The notes below the pieces were generated by a model. The model was not told the origin of the DNA. It ran no database searches and saw only the letters and a list, made by a program, of their open reading frames with translations. The position numbers were made by a program, and so were the translations under genes. Positions 57,898 through 64,000 of a stretch of DNA of 64,000 nt are shown here, piece by piece. Source of the stretch: Triglochin maritima (lineage: Eukaryota > Streptophyta > Magnoliopsida > Alismatales > Juncaginaceae); the NCBI GenBank assembly GCA_963682175.1, contig OY821770.1:13298501-13362500 (forward strand), in the 5' to 3' direction. The first letter of the stretch is position 1; each line of letters begins with the position of its first letter.

Positions 57898-59136
57898 ATG
57901 TCGTCGTCTGAGAGCAGTGATTCTCAGGAAATGTCTCTCCCAATTCGCCCTCCCTTCAGTGGATACGGATTTTCCCAATTCACCGACCCATCTTCCTGCT
58001 ACAACCCAAGCTTCGCAAGTGGTTCCCAACCTCCACCACCTCAAAACCTTTACTACCCCAGTGGGTCCCAAAATCCACTGACGCACAACCTTTACTACCC
58101 CAGTGGGTCCCAACCCTTCTACCAGTACCAAAATCCTCAACATCCATCACCGCAAAACACGTTCTACCCCTACCAAAATCCACCACCGCAAAACCCGTTC
58201 TACCCGTACCAAAATCCTCAACATCCACCGCAGCCAAATGTACTCCAGATGTATTCTGACCTCCTGCGTAATGAGTCCACTGAGTTCCAACCTCATGAAA
58301 ATGTAGACCATTGTCCCGCAAACCTATCTCAACAGTCACCCAAACAAACAAACAACCCATCAACGGTACACAAACGTGGTTGGTCTTATATGGAAGACGA
58401 GGCCCTCGTTTCTGCTTACATCTATGTTACCACGGACGCGGTTAGGGGGACGAACCAGAAAAATAACCAATTTTGGGCGAAAGTAAAATTTATATACGAC
58501 GCCGCCGCCCTTACTAATTACCAACTCTCACCTAGAAACCAAGAGGCAATCAACGGCCGTTGGAGGAGAATAAATCACGCAACAAGCAAGTGGGCGGGCA
58601 TCTATGATGAAGCAAAAAGACGGATGACAAGTGGACAAAACGAGGATAACGTGATCAAAGAAGCTCATCAAATTTACCAGAGTGAGACCAACACCGGCTT
58701 TCAATACTCACACACCTGGAGAATTTTGAAACAATACCCAAAGTGGAGATCCTTGGGCTCTGTACGTAATTTTTCAAGCAGACAATCTTCCGGGTCTTCC
58801 AATAAACGAAGTTGTACTGACCCGTCTGGCTCCGGGTCCTCCACTAAACGAAGTCGGACGGAGCCATTCGAAGAGGAAGGCCATGAAAGCTTGCCTCCTA
58901 ATTTTCCTACGACGATCCCTGAAATGTTCGCACATCGTCAACCTCGTCCTACCGGTATCAAAAAAAGCAAAAAGAAAGGTAAAGCGGTAGCCGATAATGA
59001 AGAAGTGCATGTTACAAACCTGGTTGCTCGTCTTGCTGAACACACCACCGTAAAAGACAAAGAACTAACATTCAGAGAACGCAAGTTGGAGTTTCAAAGA
59101 AAGAAAGAGAATCGACGTGCTAAGGAAAAACTATGA
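57898..59136 (+). CDS. Harbinger ORF1: Myb/SANT-like DNA-binding protein, intact
   Basis: 412 aa from the ATG at 57898 (MSSSESSDSQEMSLPIRPPF); an in-frame upstream ATG at 57826 lies inside the transposase remnant and is less likely. Residues about 40-115 are Pro/Gln/Tyr-rich with repeats of FYPYQNP. Residues about 160-275 form the trihelix/Myb-like domain (KRGWSYMEDEALVSAYIYVT, FWAKVKFIYDAA, HTWRILKQYPKWRSL). The C-terminus has a Lys-rich segment and a NAM-associated helix (FRERKLEFQRKKENRRAKEK). In Harbinger elements this protein recruits the transposase to DNA. It is open over its full length while its partner transposase is gone. It could be a mobilised helper or a decaying passenger. Host-gene origin is less likely given the neighbouring transposase tail. 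Confidence 0.8.
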   Translation: MSSSESSDSQEMSLPIRPPFSGYGFSQFTDPSSCYNPSFASGSQPPPPQNLYYPSGSQNPLTHNLYYPSGSQPFYQYQNPQHPSPQNTFYPYQNPPPQNPFYPYQNPQHPPQPNVLQMYSDLLRNESTEFQPHENVDHCPANLSQQSPKQTNNPSTVHKRGWSYMEDEALVSAYIYVTTDAVRGTNQKNNQFWAKVKFIYDAAALTNYQLSPRNQEAINGRWRRINHATSKWAGIYDEAKRRMTSGQNEDNVIKEAHQIYQSETNTGFQYSHTWRILKQYPKWRSLGSVRNFSSRQSSGSSNKRSCTDPSGSGSSTKRSRTEPFEEEGHESLPPNFPTTIPEMFAHRQPRPTGIKKSKKKGKAVADNEEVHVTNLVARLAEHTTVKDKELTFRERKLEFQRKKENRRAKEKL

Positions 59137-59701
59137 TATATACGTACAACTACTGAAGGTTAAAGAGTTGTGTTTAATGACTGAGGAGGACGAAATCTAG
59201 CTAGCAAATGTACGTAAGGAGTTGATGTCAGTTTCCGTTTAAGCGTTGTAAATCTGGTTTAATTTCAATTAAGCGGTGTATTGTAGCTTCATTCAAATCC
59301 AAGTGTGCTAATATAGTTTTAATGACAAATTATTTACGAAATAATACCCCCACGTATTTAAACCAAATAAAAATTAAATCCAACATCTCCAACAAATAAA
59401 TAATACCCCAACATATTTAAATCAAATAAAAATTAAACCCAACATCTCCAACAAATAATTCAACCTAACATCTAAAACAAATATTTAACCAATAAATATT
59501 TAACAAATAAATAAAACTTAAAAAATTAAAAAAATTAAAAAAACCCAACCCGGACGGGCCACGTGGCGCGTCCGAGTTGGATGACCCGGACAACCGGGTC
59601 GTCGACCCGTGCGTTGAAACGCTCGGGTCGACGACCCGGGCGAAGATGACCGAGGTCATCTTCGACCGACCGGGCAAAATGCCCCGTTAAGGGATGCCCT
59701 T

Positions 59702-59877
59702 CATTTAATGCATCATCATTACGCCCTTAGCTTCATTGACGTTTGGGACACCCTCTGTTATGGTGGGAGAATTTGGATAAATAATGCCCAAGAGAACGTG
59801 AACCAAACAATGGTCAAATGTATCCCACTACATTCCTACGTCGACACATGAAAATTATAAAAAAGATAGACATATCT
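59702..59877. other. Short spacer between transposons
   Basis: No feature is recognised between the Harbinger element and the copia LTR. Confidence 0.4.
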
Positions 59878-60219
59878 TGTAAAATCCTGATCTCCACTTT
59901 AGATCAACACCATGATTGAGAAGAGGAAGAAATATATCTAAAGGCTAACAGAGTAATTGAAGGAGAAAAGAGAAAAGAGAAAAAAAAGAAAAACTGCTCA
60001 TGTAGAAGGTGATTCAGTTGGTTTGTTTTATTGATTATGATTCATTGAAATGTTGCCCTTGAGGGGATCACCTATTTATAATTGGTGTTCGTCATATACA
60101 TGTTGACAGAGTAGTCCGTTTACAATAATCGGATCCAGTATTAGCATATTACATATGATCCCACTAACGTTCTCCTATATGATTAGTATTGATGTTAATC
60201 TTTTCCCTAGATCTTTACA
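59878..60219 (-). repeat. 3' LTR of the fragmented copia element
   Basis: Begins (minus) TGTAAAGATC and ends ...ATTTTACA; 342 bp. The 5' partner is not in the window. Confidence 0.6.
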
Positions 60220-60224
60220 TTCCC

Positions 60225-60782
60225 CATCAAGGTTGAGAGTATATGTCGTGTACTCCTAGCTTGGAGACTATGAATCTGAATTGAGCTTGACAGAGAGGTT
60301 TAGTGAACAAATCTGCCACTTGTTGTTGACTGCTGATGAAGATTGGTTGTATAATGCTTTGATGAATCTTCTCTTATCAAATGATAGCCAATCTCTATGT
60401 GTTTCGTTCTTATTGGATTTCTTCGTTCTTTCATGGAAGACGTGATTGGAAGCAATGGAGATTGGTTATTTGTTGTCACAGTGAAGGAGAACAGATCCAA
60501 ATTGCTGCACTTGTAAATCTTTGAGCAAATTAAGAAGTCAGGTCACCTCACAACATGAGTTGGCCATGGATCTATATTCTGCTTCAGCTGAACTCCTAGA
60601 TATGATAGCTTGATTCTTTGTCTTCCAAGATATTAATGATTGTCCTAAATATATAGCATAGATTGTTGTTGACCTTCTAGTAAGTGGGCAACTTGCCCAA
60701 TCTGAGTCACAGTAGGCTCTAAGATTAATGGAATTGCTTGTTGGGAAGAACAATCATTGTGTTGGTGCACCTTTAACATATC
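60225..60782 (-). pseudogene. Copia RNase H fragment, broken
   Basis: Minus-strand pieces read LRAYCDSDWASCPLTRRSTT and continue through SWKTKNQAIISRSSAEAEYR, the copia RNase H block. Frameshifts separate it from the C-terminal RTKHIEIGYHLIRE region at 60300-60500. A stop also lies just upstream of FFPTSNSINLRAYC. Non-functional. Confidence 0.82.
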
Positions 60783-61218
60783 TGACATGTAACATCCTCA
60801 AAGTAGCGGAAAATTTAAAATTTATAAACACTCAATCAACAGAGGATATTACGCAAATAAAGGAACACAGGTGCACCAACATATATATACATATATATCC
60901 GAACATCAGAGTTTACAAAAGTTGTGATTACATCAAAAGCATAAACGAAGGAAACAGTAATCACACGACCTCAACCGAGAGAAAGCTGGATCCGGTAGCA
61001 GCGCTCCTCTCCTCGGTCACCACCCCCAAACGCCGATCACGGCCTGAAAGTAAACATGCAACAATGCCTGAGTTTCCAGAAGGAAACCTCGTATGCCAAA
61101 CTCTAAATGCATGAAATAAAAGCATCCTAGCATGCAATTCTACAACCCAAGAAAAACCTCTCAACACGCCCAGCTCCAGGGCTCTCTCATACCCAACCAC
61201 AAGACACACTACTGGTAC

Positions 61219-61610
61219 GGGGCTCCAGGTCTAATCTCAACCAACCGCCGCACCCACCACCATCACGGGGCTCCAGGTCTAATCTCAACCAACCGCCGCG
61301 ACACACACTCGTCGCCAAGCTGGGCTCCAGGTCTAATATCAACCAACCGCAGCTACCACGACACGACCAAGGGCTCCAGGTCTTTTTCAACCAACCCAAA
61401 CGTCTATGGGCTCCAGGTCTTTTTCAACCAACCCCTACACGCGGTCCCTGCTCAGGCTTCAGGTCTATTTTCAACCAACCCGAACGCACTACGGAGCTCC
61501 AGGTCTATTTTCAACCAACTCCGTACAGACTAGCTGGGCTCCAGGTCTATTTTCAACCAACCGCAGCTCTCACACGGTTACGGGGCTCCAGGTCTAATCT
61601 CAACCAACCA
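61219..61610. repeat. Tandem repeat block in the gypsy LTR
   Basis: Nine units of 37-55 bp. Each begins GGGCTCCAGGTCTA (or ...TCTTT), followed by a TCAACCAACC core, then a variable tail. The ~26-nt core is conserved while tails differ in length and sequence. It lies downstream of the palindrome array and is not seen in the two solo LTRs. Confidence 0.9.
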
Positions 61611-61721
61611 CCGCAACCCTCGTGCACCTAGCACACTTGCCGGAAGAACATCGGCACTACGACTCGCCCCACACGGACAAACACGACCACAGCACCTCCA
61701 TAGTGCAAAACAGGACACAAA

Positions 61722-62401
61722 CGGTCGACCGAACCAAAAGTCCCGGTCGACCGAATCAAGCAAATACAGGGCAATCCACTTCGACCGGCACTCCATCGGT
61801 CGACCGATTCCCATCAACAACACTCGTTCGGTCGAACCCAAGTCAAGGGACGGTCGACCGTTTAGATGGTCAACTCCCGGTTCAACGAACAAAACGACTA
61901 ATCGGTCGACCGACAAAGGGGTCCCGGTCGACCGAAAGTCACCAGGGAAAAATCCCTCAACACCACAACGAATTCGGTCGAACGTCGAGCACATCTCGGT
62001 CGACCGAATCTGTCCAGGGAATAATCCCTCACTCGCGCCAGGAATTCGGTCGAACGCCGAGCACATCTCGGTCGACCGAATTCCTCCAGAGCGTTCCCCA
62101 CGCTCAGCGCACAAGTCCGGTCGACCGAACCCTCATCCGGTCGAACCGACCACTATTCTCACTTAAGTCACGGTCGGACGAAAATCAACGAGCGGTCGAC
62201 CGTTTAGATGGTCTAAGCCCCCAACCGACTTAAGACAGTGCACACGGTCGACCGGCAAAGGGGACCCGGCCGACCGAAACTCACCAGGCCTGCCTCCAAT
62301 GCACAATCGGTCGACCGCCCCACAGGCATCGTTCGACCGATTTGAGGCAGAACCCGAATTTCTTCACGAACGGTCGACCGTTTGCACCAACCGGTCGACC
62401 G
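61722..62401. repeat. CGGTCGACCG palindrome array, gypsy 3' LTR
   Basis: More than twenty palindromes or half-degenerate forms (CGGTCGAACG, CGTTCGACCG, CGGCCGACCG). Nine or so adjacent pairs are exactly 22 bp apart, for example 61722/61744. It is the densest array in the window. Confidence 0.9.
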
Positions 62402-63025
62402 GTCAGGCAGTGAAATCTGCTGCACATTTACTCGCGACGAGCCGAACGGCCTACCGTTGACTTCCAAATACTCACGGTAATTAAGTGAGCGAGCTTGACA
62501 TACCGGAAGGTCTGAAGAGACCTTTGAAGAACCGCGACGACGCCTCCACGAGCACGTCTCCCCAAAATACGATCCGTCGACGACTCTCGCATCCAAACGA
62601 CGATCAAACACCTTCTCGACGATCCGCAGCCACAACTCCACCTCCAGCAACCTCCAACTACCACCCACGACCACAGAACTCGAGTGAGATCGAAGGAGAG
62701 GGAAAAACCAACTCAGAAGGGAGGAAAACACACCCAACCCCACTCACCTCCACCAACCAACCGGAGCCGATCTCCACCTCGCCGGAGCACAACCTCCACG
62801 CCTGAGCACCACCTCTGAGGTAGAGAGAGAGAGCAACGTGAGTGTGAGAGAGATGTGAGTTAAAGAGAGAGAGAGAGAGCTCACCAAATAAATATCTCCT
62901 CCTCCTCCTCCAATCTCAACCATCCATACATCTCCAAACCATCTCCACCCTTCATCCAATCCACACCATCCTAGCCCTCCATCCATCTCCAAACCCTCAC
63001 CGCCCTAATCTCCACCTAAACAAGA

Positions 63026-63988
63026 TTAAGGCACAAATAGGATTACGATTAGGATGAGAATCCTACAATCCACCCTCCTAAAAGAATTTCGTCCTCGAAA
63101 TTTAGACTGAAACTCACCAAACAACTCCGGGAACTCCTTCCGGACCTCTTCCTCAATCTCCCAAGTGGCCTCTCGCTCACTGTGGTGCTGCCACCTGACC
63201 TTCACCATCGGAATGGTCCTCCTCCTCAACTGATGCTCCATCCGATCCACAATCTCCACCGGTCTCTCCTCAAGAGACAAATCCTGACGGATCTCTGGAA
63301 CCTCCAACTGAATCACATGAGAAGGATCCGCTACGTACTTCCTCAACATCGAAACGTGGAAGACGTTGTGAAGACCCGAAAACTGCGGCGGCAGCGCTAC
63401 CCTGTAGGCAACCTCTCCAATCCGCTCGAGAATCTCAAACGGTCCGACATACCTCGGACTGAGCTTCCCCTTCTTCCCAAACCTCATCACTCCTCGAGAT
63501 GGTGAAATCCTCAGGAAGACATGGTCACCTGCCTCAAATCTCAGCTCTCGCCTACGCCTATCCGCGTAGCTCTTCTGCCTACTCTGCGCAGTCGCTAGTC
63601 TCTGCCTGATCACATCAACCTTTTCAGCATACATCTGCACAATCTCAGGACCAACTAGCTGTCTCTCGCCTACATCACTCCAGCATACCGGTGATCTACA
63701 CGGTCTCCCGTACATGGCCTCGTACGGTGTCATCCCAATGCTCGAATGGTAGCTGTTGTTGTAGGCGAAGTCGATCAATGGCAGATGCTCATCCCAATGA
63801 CCTACCCAATCCAGAGTACACGCTCGCAACATATCCTCTAGCGTCTGGATGGTCCTCTCAGACTGACCGTTTGTCTGCGGATGGAATGCCGTACTGAACT
63901 TCAACCGAGTCCCTAAGGCCTGCTGCAAACTCCCCCAGAATCTGGAAGTGAACCTCGGATCTCGATCTGAAATAATACTCACGGGCAC
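63026..63988 (-). CDS. Gypsy chromovirus pol: integrase C-terminal half and chromodomain (partial)
   Basis: 320 codons open to the window edge. It starts within the integrase core ([20 protein letters not shown], then [20 protein letters not shown] with the catalytic Glu). A GPY/F module follows ([20 protein letters not shown]), then a C-terminal chromodomain ([20 protein letters not shown]) that in chromoviruses guides insertion to marked chromatin. The frame has no internal stop. It runs past the purine tract and ends 40 bp inside the 3' LTR, so the last ~13 residues are LTR-encoded. The upstream gag, protease and RT are outside the window. Confidence 0.93.
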   Translation of the reverse strand: MPVSIISDRDPRFTSRFWGSLQQALGTRLKFSTAFHPQTNGQSERTIQTLEDMLRACTLDWVGHWDEHLPLIDFAYNNSYHSSIGMTPYEAMYGRPCRSPVCWSDVGERQLVGPEIVQMYAEKVDVIRQRLATAQSRQKSYADRRRRELRFEAGDHVFLRISPSRGVMRFGKKGKLSPRYVGPFEILERIGEVAYRVALPPQFSGLHNVFHVSMLRKYVADPSHVIQLEVPEIRQDLSLEERPVEIVDRMEHQLRRRTIPMVKVRWQHHSEREATWEIEEEVRKEFPELFGEFQSKFRGRNSFRRVDCRILILIVILFVP

Positions 63989-64000
63989 TCCATGAAGCCT

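Larger units (their letters stand above)
57159..59701 (+). mobile_element. PIF/Harbinger element, copy 2 (ORF1 intact, transposase mostly lost)
   Basis: Left end AAGACCATCACTAACC; right end, as complement, AAGGGCATCCCTTAAC, forming imperfect inverted termini. The element holds the last part of the transposase on the minus strand and a full ORF1 on the plus strand in the divergent arrangement typical of PIF/Harbinger. A GC-rich hairpin (CCGGGTCGTCGACCCG and complement, 59594-59640) lies near the right end. Exact ends and a TWA duplication are not confirmed. Confidence 0.65.
59878..60782 (-). mobile_element. Copia element fragment (RNase H end plus 3' LTR), cut by a gypsy insertion
   Basis: Minus-strand order: RNase H remnant (60782-60225), polypurine-type TTGATGGGGAA, then an LTR of about 342 bp (60219-59878) with inverted ends TGTAAA. 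The coding sequence stops abruptly at the TGACA duplication of the gypsy LTR at 60788, so the gypsy element landed in it. The rest of the copia element would lie beyond the right window edge. Confidence 0.75.
60788..63067 (-). repeat. 3' LTR of the gypsy chromovirus
   Basis: 2,280 bp; on the minus strand starts TGTAGGATTC and ends GAGGATGTTACA. It is preceded by the purine tract AGGAGGGTGGAT. Order along the LTR: GA/CT-rich initiator-like tract (62820-62880), palindrome array, tandem repeat block, then the shared AACTCAGGCATTGTTGC block. It is related to the two solo LTRs in this window. Confidence 0.85.
60788..63988 (-). mobile_element. Ty3/gypsy chromovirus, 3' part, continuing past the window edge
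   Basis: Consists of the 3' LTR (60788-63067) and the end of pol (63026-63988). The TGACA at 60783-60787 is one copy of the target duplication; its partner lies outside. It is inserted in the copia RNase H fragment in the same orientation. The integrase with chromodomain defines a chromovirus; the long LTR suggests a Tekay/Del-type lineage. Confidence 0.88.

Noticed and set aside
61622..62233. Open frames rich in GRP...VDR residues in several LTRs as a possible shared protein family
   Set aside because: The residue pattern is just the palindrome translated. The 22-bp period is not a multiple of three, so units appear in different frames, and both strands are open.

Overview
This window is nuclear DNA of a flowering plant, most likely a eudicot. 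The evidence is AT-rich DNA with small exons and GT-AG introns, a plant-type tRNA-Asp(GTC), plant-specific gene families (an LRR receptor pseudokinase and a heavy-metal-associated-domain protein), and dense plant transposons: Ty1/copia and Ty3/gypsy chromovirus elements, PIF/Harbinger, MULE and hAT-type MITEs. I cannot name the species.

Four protein-coding host genes and one tRNA are supported. TAD1 (tRNA-specific adenosine deaminase, + strand, 10 exons, 6514-22240) carries a nested pair of copia elements of about 11.2 kb in its second intron. A small heavy-metal-associated (HMA) domain protein (- strand, 3 exons, 23110-26888) has a solo gypsy LTR in intron 2. An LRR receptor-like pseudokinase (+ strand, 13 exons, 45264-50011) has a solo LTR immediately upstream of its promoter. 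NOB1, the pre-18S rRNA D-site endonuclease (- strand, 5 exons, 50606-55203), has one GC-AG intron and a MITE in intron 1. For all four genes the exon lengths sum to a multiple of three and every junction keeps frame.

Layout. 0.6-5 kb: a Tourist-like MITE, a decayed PIF/Harbinger element and a hAT MITE. 5.4 kb: tRNA-Asp. 6.5-22.3 kb: TAD1 with copia element B (7261-18464, target duplication AGTGC), whose 5' LTR is split by the younger copia element A (7825-13839, target duplication ATGTC). 23-27 kb: the HMA gene. 27-42 kb: a transposon-rich tract with hAT MITEs, a degenerate Ulp1-type region, a 630-bp long inverted repeat, a gag-only copia remnant, a dispersed duplication and a MULE. 43-55 kb: solo LTR, pseudokinase gene and NOB1. 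57-60 kb: a second Harbinger element with an intact ORF1. 60-64 kb: a copia fragment interrupted by a gypsy chromovirus that runs off the window.

The most striking signal is not a gene. A 10-bp palindrome, CGGTCGACCG, occurs in clusters inside every large LTR seen here: two different copia families and three related gypsy LTRs. The palindromes are usually paired with a start-to-start spacing of 22 bp, about two helical turns. Copia element A uses a relaxed form (CGGTNNACCG) at 19 bp. In the copia LTRs the cluster lies just upstream of the TATA box. Unrelated retrotransposons therefore appear to share one repeated cis-element architecture, which suggests a common, so far unidentified, DNA-binding factor.
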